This document shows positions 23,162-32,110 of a DNA stretch of 35,166 nt, piece by piece. This stretch comes from Paracoccaceae bacterium (GTDB lineage: Bacteria > Pseudomonadota > Alphaproteobacteria > Rhodobacterales > Rhodobacteraceae): assembly GCA_902534325.1 (NCBI GenBank), contig CACAPQ010000021.1:1-35166 (forward strand), read 5' to 3'. The notes beneath the pieces are model-generated. The model did not search any database, was not told the origin of the DNA, and saw only the letters and a list, made by a program, of their open reading frames with translations. Within the stretch, counting starts at the first letter, position 1, and each line of letters begins with the position of its first letter. Made by a program: the position numbers and the translations under genes.

Positions 23162-23369
23162 GGGCTTTATCTACTTCTATCTTTTGAATTTCGAAAGATG
23201 CTACAGTGCAGTTTCGTACTATGCAACCTGCTGAAGTCAGTGAAAATTTTAAAAATTGAACCATAAAGAATGTGTTTCTAAATTTAGGCCTTCCTATTTT
23301 TCTAGACTCAGTACAAATTAAAGTATTGTATGAAGCTTAGACTATGAACTTAAAAAGGAATTGGGAAAA

Positions 23370-24422
23370 ATGAGAAAAACTTTAAGTTACCTGGTGGCTG
23401 CAACTGCATTTTCATTCGGTGCTCCTGCATTCGCAGCAGACAGTGAACTGGTAGTGTTCGACTGGGGTGGATATGAAGACGAAATGTTCTTCCAAGATTA
23501 TATGAAAAAATACGGCGATGCGCCGACTTATTCTTTCTTTTCAGATGAGGAAGAAGCTTTTCAAAAAGTGCGCGCAGGGTTTAGGGCTGACTTGGGACAT
23601 CCCTGTTCTCAATCAGTCGTAAAATGGCGAAACGCAGGAATTATAAAACCAATTGATACTTCTAGACTGTCAAACTTTGACAAGGTTGATCCTGGATTTG
23701 CTGGAATGGAGGGCTTTCAAGTTGACGGTGTTCAATGGGCGCTTCCGATAGATTGGGGCGCAACAGCATTAACATATAATGCTGAAGAAGTATCCGCAGA
23801 AGAAGCCAGCTCTTTGTACGTTTTTGCTGATCCAAAATTTCAAGGGCGCGTATCAATTATTGACAACGTAGACGACGCCTATGCCCTAGGTTATCTGGCA
23901 GTAGGAGTGATGGATTGGACAAAATCTACGGACGAAGATTTTAAAAAGGCTTCAGATTTTTTAAGAAAAGTGCACAAAAACGTTCGACAATATCATGCTG
24001 ACGGTGCTGAAGGTGCCGCGCTTATGAAGAGTGGAGAAATTCTTTTAGAATGGACGTGGAATGAGGTTGCATTTACTCTAAGTTGGGAAGATGACGCACC
24101 AGAGACTGTCTTCAAACGAGACACCAAAGAAGGCTCTTCAACTTGGGTATGTGGCTATACAATGATGAAAGATGCACCTGGCTCGGAACAAAAAGCCTAC
24201 GATTTTCTTGATGCTTGGCTTTCTGACGCGTCTGCAGAATATATCGTTACTGAGTGGGGTTATGGACATACGAATAAAGAAGTTATGGCAACTGTTGGTA
24301 AAGAGAATGGATGGGAGCCATTAGCAAGTTATACTGAGGGTTCTTTATTCCAAAAACCTTCTGATCCTGCACTCAGGGAAAGAATGATTAAAGAATGGGA
24401 GCTCATTAAAAGTGGCTTCTAA
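23370..24422 (+). CDS. ABC transporter periplasmic binding protein, PotD/PotF-like
   Basis: A 350-residue periplasmic solute-binding protein. The ATG at 23370 follows AAAAAGGAA; an in-frame TTG at 23361 would add three residues. The signal peptide MRKTLSYLVAATAFSFGAPAFA is cut before ADSE. The mature start ELVVFDWGGYEDEMFF is the strand and loop of the spermidine/putrescine (PotD) class, with Trp and Asp lining the amine pocket. WALPIDWGATALTYN and STWVCGYTMMKDAP match later ligand loops. It should bind a cationic amine or quaternary compound outside the inner membrane for the convergent PotBCA-like transporter. Unusually, it is transcribed separately and toward its transporter genes, with a terminator between. 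Confidence 0.92.
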   Translation: MRKTLSYLVAATAFSFGAPAFAADSELVVFDWGGYEDEMFFQDYMKKYGDAPTYSFFSDEEEAFQKVRAGFRADLGHPCSQSVVKWRNAGIIKPIDTSRLSNFDKVDPGFAGMEGFQVDGVQWALPIDWGATALTYNAEEVSAEEASSLYVFADPKFQGRVSIIDNVDDAYALGYLAVGVMDWTKSTDEDFKKASDFLRKVHKNVRQYHADGAEGAALMKSGEILLEWTWNEVAFTLSWEDDAPETVFKRDTKEGSSTWVCGYTMMKDAPGSEQKAYDFLDAWLSDASAEYIVTEWGYGHTNKEVMATVGKENGWEPLASYTEGSLFQKPSDPALRERMIKEWELIKSGF

Positions 24423-24434
24423 TCAAGGCTAAAT

Positions 24435-24464
24435 AAAAAACCTCAGAGGCGAATTTCGCCTCTG
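24435..24464 (-). terminator. Intrinsic terminator of the PotBCA-like operon
   Basis: CAGAGGCG (24444-24451) pairs with CGCCTCTG (24457-24464) around a five-base loop. On the minus strand the hairpin is followed by GAGG and a run of six T (24440-24435). It starts four bases after the ATPase stop and separates it from the convergent binding-protein gene. There is no T run in the plus direction. Confidence 0.85.
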
Positions 24465-24467
24465 AAA

Positions 24468-25544
24468 TCAAGTTGAAAAAGCTATTATATTATCCAAATC
24501 AGCCCTTAACTGGATTTCTTCACCAACGGAATAACTAAGCTGTCCAACAGAATTTTGCGATGAGATCGTCAAAGTTTCAATAGTATCGCATGAGACCTTA
24601 TAGTTAGTTGTTTCTCCGAAATATGATACATCAATTATTTTTCCAGAAACTAAATTTTTTGATCGAGAAGTTTTTGGGACTATAGCTATTTTCTCAGGCC
24701 GTATTCCAAGGACTACACTTTTAGATGATTGGCCAAACACTCGAGATTTATCTATAGTTATTTGTCCAAAAATTTCAGACTGAACCTTTAAATTTTTGTT
24801 TTCATCTATAATTTCACCATCAATAAAAGTCATTTCTCCTATGAAAGATGCAACTTTTTGTGAATTTGGAAGTTCGTAAAGATCTCTGGGTGATGCTTCT
24901 TGCGCGACCTTGCCATCGAACATAACGGCTACTCTGTCACTCATTGTAAGCGCTTCGTGTTGATCATGGGTTACAAGTATAAAAGTAATCCCTACGGCTC
25001 TCTGTAGGTGTCTCAGTTCTGATTGCATTTGCTCTCTAAGCTTCTTATCTAAAGCTGAGAGTGGCTCGTCTAATAAAAGAACTTTTGGTTTCAATATTAG
25101 TGCACGCGCTAGAGCGACACGCTGCTTTTGACCTCCAGAAAGGGCATTCGCAGAACGTTTATTGAGACCGGATAATCCTACTAGTTCAAGTGCTTCATCA
25201 ACTAGTTTGTTTTGTTTGGTCCTATTTTCACGTTTGTTTCGCAGTCCGTAGGCCACATTTTCTTCTACATTTAAATGCGGAAAAATAGCGTAATTTTGGA
25301 AAACCATATTTGTCGGTCGTAAATTAGGCTCAATGCCTTCCATCGAGGTATTATCAATAAAGACTTGGCCAGAAGTTGGTTTTTCGAAGCCAGCAATTAG
25401 TCTTAATAGCGTAGTTTTACCGCAGCCAGAAGGACCTAAAAGTGAATAGAACTGGCCTTCCTCGATGTCTAAAGAAACCCCGTTCACAGCATTAATCTCA
25501 CCAAAGCTTTTAAAGACATTTTTCACCTGAACTAACTTACCCAT
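24468..25544 (-). CDS. ABC transporter ATP-binding protein, PotA-like
   Basis: The 358-residue protein is the ATPase of a polyamine-type importer. Walker A is LLGPSGCGKTTLLRL, then the Q-loop MVFQNYAIFPHL, the signature LSGGQKQRVALARAL, Walker B VLLLDEPLSALD, and the H-loop LVTHDQHEAL. A C-terminal TOBE region (about 245-355, with VVLGIRPEKIAI) is typical of PotA, FbpC and MalK types. It energises transport through the two permeases encoded upstream. Its ATG follows AGGGAA, 22 bases after the permease stop. It is the last gene of the operon and is followed by the terminator. Confidence 0.94.
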   Translation of the reverse strand: MGKLVQVKNVFKSFGEINAVNGVSLDIEEGQFYSLLGPSGCGKTTLLRLIAGFEKPTSGQVFIDNTSMEGIEPNLRPTNMVFQNYAIFPHLNVEENVAYGLRNKRENRTKQNKLVDEALELVGLSGLNKRSANALSGGQKQRVALARALILKPKVLLLDEPLSALDKKLREQMQSELRHLQRAVGITFILVTHDQHEALTMSDRVAVMFDGKVAQEASPRDLYELPNSQKVASFIGEMTFIDGEIIDENKNLKVQSEIFGQITIDKSRVFGQSSKSVVLGIRPEKIAIVPKTSRSKNLVSGKIIDVSYFGETTNYKVSCDTIETLTISSQNSVGQLSYSVGEEIQLRADLDNIIAFST

Positions 25545-25566
25545 CGTTTAAAAATTCCCTTAAATT

Positions 25567-26364
25567 TTATAATACAGACGTTTGCGTTTTTGCTGCTCTT
25601 CTTCGAAAATACTCACTAAGAGATAGCAAAATTAATGAAACTAAGATTAGAATTGTACCTAATGCCATAGTTGTCGGTAATTGTTTTGGAAATCTAAACA
25701 ATGACCATATGTAAACTGGTAATGTTGTCTCTGTTCCAGTTAAGAAAAATGCTATTATAAATTCGTCCAAAGACAATGTAAAACCAAGTAATAAACTAGC
25801 CATTATACCAGGATATACCAGCGGTAGGATCACGCGGCGAAAGGTCCCAATTGGCGTCTCGCCAAGATCGAGTGATGCTTCTTCTAAACTTATGTCAAGA
25901 TTATTAAAGGCAGAATTCATGATGAGTATTGAGAACGGCATAATCAGCAGAGTATGGCCTAAAACGACGCTCCATAAATTAAGTGGTAATCCGAGCTGAA
26001 TTAGTACAATCAAAAGTGATACACCAACTATTATCTCAGGCAAAACTAGTGGTGCCAGAATGAAGGTAAGTGAGAATTGTTTGCCACGAAAATTGTACCT
26101 ACTTGACGAGCGGGAAGCTAATGTCCCCAATATCGTAGCAAAAATACTTGAAGACGCAGCCACAATAAGTGAATTTTTTAGGGCTTCATGTAAAGTCTCT
26201 TGATACAGTAAGGCTTTGAACCAACCGGTGGTAAAACCCGATAATGGAAAAGCAATAATTTGGCTTGAATTAAATGAAAATATTGGAAGCAGTAATGCTG
26301 GCGCATACAAAAATATTAAATATGTAACCGCAAAGACTTTAAGGAACTTACCAGGGCGAACCAT
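25567..26364 (-). CDS. ABC transporter permease, PotC-like
   Basis: A 265-residue inner-membrane permease with about six hydrophobic helices, the first being VFAVTYLIFLYAPALLLPIFSF. The EAA loop that contacts the ATPase is visible: EEASLDLGETPIGTFRRVILPLVYPGI. Order and size match PotC of spermidine/putrescine transporters. The start ATG is one base after the stop of the first permease, and an AAGGAGATA site lies inside that gene's end, so the two subunits are made in equal amounts. The substrate is probably the ligand of the nearby binding protein. Confidence 0.92.
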   Translation of the reverse strand: MVRPGKFLKVFAVTYLIFLYAPALLLPIFSFNSSQIIAFPLSGFTTGWFKALLYQETLHEALKNSLIVAASSSIFATILGTLASRSSSRYNFRGKQFSLTFILAPLVLPEIIVGVSLLIVLIQLGLPLNLWSVVLGHTLLIMPFSILIMNSAFNNLDISLEEASLDLGETPIGTFRRVILPLVYPGIMASLLLGFTLSLDEFIIAFFLTGTETTLPVYIWSLFRFPKQLPTTMALGTILILVSLILLSLSEYFRRRAAKTQTSVL

Positions 26365-26365
26365 C

Positions 26366-27172
26366 TTAGTATCTCCTTAGGTATTTTTTGTTGATGAGAA
26401 CAAAAACAATTGAGATAAATGCTACAATTATCAATGAGGAAACAGATAAAGCTGCAGCGAGAGGGGCATTATTTGCTTTTGAGAATTGAACTTGAATCAT
26501 ATTTGCGATCATTAGGCCATCAGTACCTCCAACTAATTTTGGTGTGATGTAATCCCCGACTGTAGGGATAAAAATTATTAGGGCGGCACCAACCACACCT
26601 GGCATTGATAACGGCAGAATTACCCTGAAAAATTGCTTAATTGGACCATCCCCTAGATCTCTACTTGCTTCGAGTAAAGATCTATCAATTTTTTCTAGGG
26701 AAACAAAAATTGGTAAAATAGCAAAAGGTGCCCAACCATGTGTAAGAGCAATGATCACGGCATTAGAATTATATAAGATAAAAGTAAGAGGTTCACTTAT
26801 CATTTCCAACCACATCAGAAATGAATTTAGAACACCGTTATATCCCAGAATGACCTTCCATAAAAACATTCTAAGGAGGTAGCTTGTCCAAAATGGTATC
26901 GTAATCAAAAATAACCAAAGCGCTTTTCTATTACCGCCATAAAAAGAGATAAAATAGGCCATTGGGTAGGCCAGCAAAACAGTAAAAAAAGTTACCGTAA
27001 GGGAAATGTAAAGAGATCTCGAAAACAGTAATTGGTACACAGGCTGTGTAAAGGCTTCAATGTAGTTATTTAAAGTAAATGTTTTGTCTAAAATTAAATA
27101 ATCTTGTGTCCAAAAGCTCAATAGGAACATCATTGTCAGTGGAGCTGCCAATAAAATGATGCTGAACGCCAA
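26366..27172 (-). CDS. ABC transporter permease, PotB-like (N-terminus uncertain)
   Basis: This permease has 268 residues from the TTG at 27172. About six membrane helices are seen, with the EAA loop LEASRDLGDGPIKQFFRVILPLSMPGV. It is the first gene of the PotB-PotC-PotA-like operon. The TTG has no ribosome site and would begin directly in the first helix. The frame stays open for 20 more codons upstream, encoding a Lys-rich tail (KLKDETKKGWK) expected before TM1 on the cytoplasmic side. The only start-like codon there is an ATT at 27232, preceded six bases away by GGGGA. The true protein may therefore have 288 residues and use a rare ATT start. Confidence 0.9.
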   Translation of the reverse strand: MAFSIILLAAPLTMMFLLSFWTQDYLILDKTFTLNNYIEAFTQPVYQLLFSRSLYISLTVTFFTVLLAYPMAYFISFYGGNRKALWLFLITIPFWTSYLLRMFLWKVILGYNGVLNSFLMWLEMISEPLTFILYNSNAVIIALTHGWAPFAILPIFVSLEKIDRSLLEASRDLGDGPIKQFFRVILPLSMPGVVGAALIIFIPTVGDYITPKLVGGTDGLMIANMIQVQFSKANNAPLAAALSVSSLIIVAFISIVFVLINKKYLRRY

Positions 27173-27564
27173 TGGAGTAGATAGAAGTTTCCAGCCTTTT
27201 TTTGTTTCGTCTTTAAGTTTTAAGCTAAAAATTTTTTATCCCCGTTTTAATTATCAAGTAACGTACTCAATTACTGTTCATATTATTTGTCACTAAAAAG
27301 CCATAATGCTTAACGGCTTTGGTTCGTCAAGAAAAATAGCGATAATTTGGTGCCGGAGTGTTTCCTAAAGAAATACAAGCATCATGTTGTTACGAAAAAA
27401 TCTACGTACTTTCTATAAAAAGTTTCAAGAATGGGAACTCAAGTTTGTCCAAAAGTAAATAATTCCAATTATTACAATAAAATAATAATCAATTTTTTGA
27501 CTCACCATTTTGTAATGTTAAGATGTGCTGAGAAATAATTCTTCAAATGTAGGTACCGTAGTAC
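27173..27564. other. Divergent control region between the PotBCA-like operon and the FAD/GcvT trio
   Basis: These 392 bases contain no gene I can support. They are very AT-rich on the right half, with several A/T runs (AATAATAATCAATTTTTT). They separate two operons transcribed outward, so they should hold both promoters and any shared regulator site. The leftmost 60 bases may be the coding start of the permease if the ATT codon is used. Confidence 0.6.
27497..27524 (+). promoter_or_regulatory. Putative promoter of the FAD oxidoreductase/GcvT-like operon
   Basis: TTGACT (27497-27502) is followed after 16 bases by TAAGAT (27519-27524), about 40 bases before the GTG start at 27565. Confidence 0.45.
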
Positions 27565-29187
27565 GTGGAAAAAAACTTTGATGTTATAGTGATCGGTTCT
27601 GGTCATAATGGTTTGGTCAATGCCTGCTATCTTCAAAAAGCAGGGTTAAACGTTCTTGTTCTCGAAAAAAATGACTGGATAGGAGGTGCTGCGGTTAGTC
27701 GCGAACTTCATCCTGGAATTTTATATTCAAACTGTTCATATGTTTGCAGTCTTTTTAGACCTGAAATCATGAGAGATTTGGAGCTGCCAAAACATGGTCT
27801 GCAGATTGTTGCTATAGAGGGCGGTACGGTATTCACCAGAGATGGCGATTATCTTGCATCTTTCAGAAACTACCATGCAAAAAAGCGAGAGTTAGAACGG
27901 TTTAGTGTAAAAGACAGTGAATCTTATTCAAGGTACTCTAGAGATATTCTAAAGCAGTGCAGATTTATTCAGCCACTTCTTATGAGAACCGCACCAGATC
28001 CAGCGAGCTTTAAATTTAGAGATCTCTCAGAAATGCTTTACCTGTTGCGTAAAGTAAATGACTTAACTGCTAGTGAATTGGCTGATACTATTCGTTTCTG
28101 GACTATGTCAATTTCAGACTTTTTAGATGAATATTTTGAAAATGACGTGATAAAGGCTTCTCTTGCAGTGTCCGGTATCATCGGAACAGCTTTGGGGCCA
28201 ATGTCACCAGGTACCGCCTACGTCCTATTGCATCACTACATGGGCGAAGTTGATGGTTCGATCGGGGCGTGGGGCTATGCCCGCGGAGGAATGGGAGCTA
28301 TTTCTAAGGCTCTGACCTCGTCCTTTAGAGCAATGGGTGGAACATTGCTCAACAATTCTGAGGTAGAGAAAGTCGATATTAGAGGTGCTCGAGTTAGAGG
28401 TGTCATATTAAAAAATGGAGACGAGTATTTGGCGAAAAATGTTGTTTCAAATGCTGACGTAAAGCGTACATTTTTAAAATTGACTGATCCCGAACATCTG
28501 CCACCAAACTTTATAAAAAAAGTGAATAATTTTAAGATACGTGGTTCATCAGGAAAGGTTAATATCGCTCTTGATAGTATGCCAAAATTTCCAGGTGTTT
28601 CAGATACTAATCCATGTTTAAAAGGTGATATTCATTTCACAGATAGTATTGAGAGGATGGAGAGAGCTTACGATGATTGGAAAATGGGAACATGGTCTCG
28701 GGATCCATTTTTAGACATGATGATACCTACTTTAACAGATCCTACCATGGCTCCTCCTGGAAAGCATTTCATGAGTTGCTTTGTTCAATATTGCCCTCCA
28801 AAAGTGGGCGGCAAAAATTGGACTAAAGAGAATAAGGACGCATTTGGAGAGACCGTGATCCAACAGATTGCAGATTATTCGCCGGGGTTCAAAGATAAAA
28901 TTTTACATATGGAGGTGAGAACTCCCAAAGAGCTTGAAGAAGAGGTTGGTTTGACGGAGGGGAACATTTTTCAGGGCGAATTAACTTTCGACCAACTTTT
29001 GTTTAACAGACCAATACCCGGTTACGCTCAATATAGAAGTCCCATTAAAGGTCTATATATGTGTGGTTCATCTACGCACCCAGGCGGTGGCGTCATGGGC
29101 GCTCCTGGCCGGAATGCGGCCGTTGAAATACTCAAGGATCTTAATTTGTCTGGCTCCGATATTAGGGACGCTTATGAAGTCTTATGA
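27565..29187 (+). CDS. FAD-dependent oxidoreductase, PYROXD2-like (copy 1)
   Basis: The 540-residue protein belongs to the phytoene-desaturase-like / PYROXD2 group of FAD oxidoreductases. The N-terminal fold is DVIVIGSGHNGLVNACYL with VLEKNDWIGGAAVSRE next (ExxxxxGG). The family-typical FAD and substrate parts are SNCSYVCSLFRPEIMRDL and, at the C-terminus, GLYMCGSSTHPGGGVMGAPGRNAA. The start is GTG at 27565; no better start precedes the dinucleotide motif. It overlaps the next gene, another member of the same family, by 14 bases. With the GcvT-like protein downstream, it probably oxidises a methylated amine, or a C-N or C-C bond, passing electrons to a quinone or oxygen. No ortholog of known substrate is recognised. 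Confidence 0.9.
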   Translation: MEKNFDVIVIGSGHNGLVNACYLQKAGLNVLVLEKNDWIGGAAVSRELHPGILYSNCSYVCSLFRPEIMRDLELPKHGLQIVAIEGGTVFTRDGDYLASFRNYHAKKRELERFSVKDSESYSRYSRDILKQCRFIQPLLMRTAPDPASFKFRDLSEMLYLLRKVNDLTASELADTIRFWTMSISDFLDEYFENDVIKASLAVSGIIGTALGPMSPGTAYVLLHHYMGEVDGSIGAWGYARGGMGAISKALTSSFRAMGGTLLNNSEVEKVDIRGARVRGVILKNGDEYLAKNVVSNADVKRTFLKLTDPEHLPPNFIKKVNNFKIRGSSGKVNIALDSMPKFPGVSDTNPCLKGDIHFTDSIERMERAYDDWKMGTWSRDPFLDMMIPTLTDPTMAPPGKHFMSCFVQYCPPKVGGKNWTKENKDAFGETVIQQIADYSPGFKDKILHMEVRTPKELEEEVGLTEGNIFQGELTFDQLLFNRPIPGYAQYRSPIKGLYMCGSSTHPGGGVMGAPGRNAAVEILKDLNLSGSDIRDAYEVL

Positions 29188-30736
29188 TGTAATTGTAATA
29201 GGGGCTGGACACAATGGTCTCATCGTAGCTTCAAAGTTGGCAGCTTCTGGAAGGAGAGTACTTTTACTCGAAGCCGGCGAAACCTACGGTGGAATGGCCA
29301 GGAGTGAAGTTTTGTTTGAAGGTTTCCAAGCTCCGGAATTGGCTAGTAATGCAATTGGTATTTCAAAAGATGTAGTGCAAGACTTGGGGCTCAGCAAATA
29401 TGAACTTTTGTTTAATGAAGATGGTTTAAAGACCGTAGGCCTGAGCATAGAAAATGAAAACGTTATATTTGGCAGAAACTTTGGAGAAACTATAGAGGGT
29501 TTAAGAGAGGACGAATTCAAACGATGGAAAGAATTAAGAGAGAAATTTTTTAACCAGAGCCAGCTCTTTCAAAGATTGGCATCGCAAATTCCTGTAGGGC
29601 GTAATTACAAGACATTTGGCAGTAAAGCCAATTTATTTTTGACAGCCGCAAAATTGAGACTGCAAGGTAAAGAACAATTTCAAGAACTTTTACGAATGAT
29701 TACTATGTGCATTGCTGATTTAGTAGAAGAAGAACTTGAAACATCTTCTCTAAAAGGGCTAATTTCTTTTGACTCTACATTAGGTATAAAACTAGGACCT
29801 AGATCGCCAACGTCCTATCTAGGTCTATTATATAAACTTTCACAAATGAAAGCTTCCTATCAAGAGAAATCATTGTCTATTCATGGTGGAGTCACCAGTT
29901 TCATTAATGCTTTGTTTAAGTCAGCTGAGGAAAATGGAGTAGATTTCGTCTTTAAAGGGAAAGTCAGTTCACTTATTATAACGGACTCCGTGGTGACTGG
30001 TGTAAAGCTAGAAAATGGCGTGGAATATTCTGCGAAAACCATTGTATCTTCTATCAGTCCAGTAAGCACTTTTCTTGATTTAGTCGGCCCCCAAAACCTA
30101 GAGACTGATCTAACAAGACGGATCCAAGCTCTGAGGTACTCAGGAAATACCACTAAGCTCAACATCATTTTGGAGGAACTTCCAAAGTTACACAGTTCTC
30201 AAAACTTAGACGCAAACTACCGATACGTTTATGCCCCCTCCTTAGAAATGGTAGAGAGTAACTTTAACTCTCTTAAGTATAATGAACTTCCTTCTGATCC
30301 TAATTTTGAAATGTATTTCAGTAAAATTTCTTCTGGTTCCTCCCTTAATGGAGCAGTTATGGCCTCCATTTGCATTCAGAATACGCCATATTCCGTTAAA
30401 GGTGGCTGGAAAAATTCAAAGGAAGTTTTGATGAATAAGGTAATTTCAACAATTCAAAAATATGCTCCTGAAATTAAAAAGGGTATTTTATTCAAAAGCC
30501 TTCTACTTCCTCATGAAACAGAAAAAAAATACTTCGTTGCTGGGGGTCATTGGCATCATAGTGAATTGCAAATAGATAGTCTTTATTCACTGAGGCCGGC
30601 ATTTGATGTTTCAGATTATTCTACTCCAATTGACGGCCTTTTTATTTGTGGAGCAGGCACCCATCCAGGAGGCAATCTTTTTGGCTTGTCAGGTTTAAAC
30701 GCAGCAAAAAAGATTTTGCAAGAGAGTATTAAATGA
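29174..30736 (+). CDS. FAD-dependent oxidoreductase, PYROXD2-like (copy 2)
   Basis: This 520-residue paralog starts at the ATG at 29174, directly before the FAD motif DVIVIGAGHNGLIVASKL and LLEAGETYGGMARSE. An upstream in-frame start at 29063 would read through the previous gene's end. The family core APELASNAIGISKDVVQDLGL and the C-terminal GLFICGAGTHPGGNLFGLSGLNAA are preserved. It is more divergent than copy 1 in the middle domain, so the two probably bind different substrates or form a heteromer. It overlaps copy 1 by 14 bases and the GcvT-like gene by four. The coupled arrangement suggests a fixed stoichiometry. The specific reaction is unknown. Confidence 0.89.
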   Translation: MKSYDVIVIGAGHNGLIVASKLAASGRRVLLLEAGETYGGMARSEVLFEGFQAPELASNAIGISKDVVQDLGLSKYELLFNEDGLKTVGLSIENENVIFGRNFGETIEGLREDEFKRWKELREKFFNQSQLFQRLASQIPVGRNYKTFGSKANLFLTAAKLRLQGKEQFQELLRMITMCIADLVEEELETSSLKGLISFDSTLGIKLGPRSPTSYLGLLYKLSQMKASYQEKSLSIHGGVTSFINALFKSAEENGVDFVFKGKVSSLIITDSVVTGVKLENGVEYSAKTIVSSISPVSTFLDLVGPQNLETDLTRRIQALRYSGNTTKLNIILEELPKLHSSQNLDANYRYVYAPSLEMVESNFNSLKYNELPSDPNFEMYFSKISSGSSLNGAVMASICIQNTPYSVKGGWKNSKEVLMNKVISTIQKYAPEIKKGILFKSLLLPHETEKKYFVAGGHWHHSELQIDSLYSLRPAFDVSDYSTPIDGLFICGAGTHPGGNLFGLSGLNAAKKILQESIK

Positions 30737-31950
30737 TCCAGTCAAAAGATAGAAAAGACCGGGACACAACATTTAGAGAACCACTTTTTCGGTCTCCTTT
30801 TTACGATTTTTTCGCTGCGAAGGAAAGTGAGGGTCATTGGTATAATTGGAACGGATACAAATCACCAACAATTTTATCAGATGAGGAATTGGAATATTTT
30901 TCTATCCGTTCAACTTGTAGTGTCTTCGATATTACTCCTTTAAACAAATATAGAATTGTAGGGCCACAGGCTGAAGAATTTTTAAATAAGCTCACTGTGA
31001 GAAATGTTACTAAACAGAATGTAGCTACAGTTAAGTACACATTGTGGTGTGATCAGGAGGGGTTTGTAATTGATGATGGCACACTTTTTAGGATTTCGGA
31101 TAATGATTTCCGCTTGTGTTCTCAGGAAAAGCATCTTCCTTGGCTGATTGATACATCATATGGATTTGATGTTGAAATTATCGATGAGACTAAGCACATT
31201 TGTGGAATATCTCTACAGGGGCCTACTGCGGCCTCAATCCTCCGCCAGCTCGGGGTTAACGGAATTGATAATTTGAAACCGTTTCATCTTTTTCAAACAA
31301 AAATATCAAATATGCCAATTATGATTTCTAGAACTGGTTTTACTGGAGACTTGGGTTACGAAATATTTATGAAAAATAATGTGGCAAATAAATTTGTTGA
31401 GAGGGTTTGGAAAGCAGGCTCAAATCATGGGCTTACTGCGATTGGATACAACGCTCTAAATATGGCTAGAATAGAAGCAGGTTTTATAGTGGCTAATATT
31501 GATTTTATTTCATCTGATCATGCAATAAGGCAAAATAGATGTAGACGCCCAGACGATCTCGGTCTTGGATGGTTAGTTGACTTGAACAAAGGATTTTTCA
31601 ATGGAAAGAAGGCAATTTTAAATAGTAAGTTAGAAGACAGTTCAGCTTTCAAGATTTATGCTTTAGAAATAGATGGAAAAGAGCCAGTTGAGGGATCAAT
31701 AATTTATTACAACAAAAAAGATGAGGTTGGCACCGTCACATCAGCTATTTGGTCGCCAATGACTAAAAAATCTATAGCTCTTGCTCAGTTGAAATTGGGC
31801 TCATCAAAGTCAAATATGGAAAACTTATGGATCGAAATATACTCTTTGAAAGAGTTACAATATTATAAACTTATGAAAAAAGTTTCTATAGTAAAGCCAC
31901 CATTTATCAATTTGGCAAGGAGATCTGCTTGCCCACCTGCGAACTATTGA
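30733..31950 (+). CDS. GcvT-like aminomethyltransferase family protein
   Basis: A 405-residue protein of the glycine-cleavage T (GcvT) fold. Family parts are CSVFDITPLNKYRIVGPQAEEFL, VKYTLWCDQEGFVIDDGTLFRI, the substrate/folate stretch ISRTGFTGDLGYEIFM, GYNALNMARIEAG (with the usual LRLExG-type Arg-x-Glu), and the C-terminal barrel with GTVTSAIWSPMTKKSIALA. GcvT-fold proteins take one-carbon units from methylated amines or sulfonium compounds onto tetrahydrofolate; dimethylglycine dehydrogenase C-termini and the DMSP demethylase DmdA belong here. Its ATG overlaps the FAD oxidoreductase stop (ATGA), so it likely receives the C1 unit those enzymes release. The substrate is unresolved. Confidence 0.9.
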   Translation: MIQSKDRKDRDTTFREPLFRSPFYDFFAAKESEGHWYNWNGYKSPTILSDEELEYFSIRSTCSVFDITPLNKYRIVGPQAEEFLNKLTVRNVTKQNVATVKYTLWCDQEGFVIDDGTLFRISDNDFRLCSQEKHLPWLIDTSYGFDVEIIDETKHICGISLQGPTAASILRQLGVNGIDNLKPFHLFQTKISNMPIMISRTGFTGDLGYEIFMKNNVANKFVERVWKAGSNHGLTAIGYNALNMARIEAGFIVANIDFISSDHAIRQNRCRRPDDLGLGWLVDLNKGFFNGKKAILNSKLEDSSAFKIYALEIDGKEPVEGSIIYYNKKDEVGTVTSAIWSPMTKKSIALAQLKLGSSKSNMENLWIEIYSLKELQYYKLMKKVSIVKPPFINLARRSACPPANY

Positions 31951-32110
31951 CCCACGATATATGGGATCCGTTTTCACGGTAGATACTCTCTCGTGTGGAA
32001 CGAATTTAGCAGTTTTTACATTTACTATTTTACGCAAATGAGAGTTGTTAGATTTTAAGATTACGTCTTTTCAACTCATATAGAGTTAATAATGATTTTC
32101 TAATTGATAT

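Noticed and set aside
29063-29173. An N-terminal extension of the second FAD oxidoreductase
   Set aside because: The extra 37 residues overlap the conserved end of the first FAD oxidoreductase in another frame and precede the dinucleotide motif, which normally starts within a few residues of the N-terminus.
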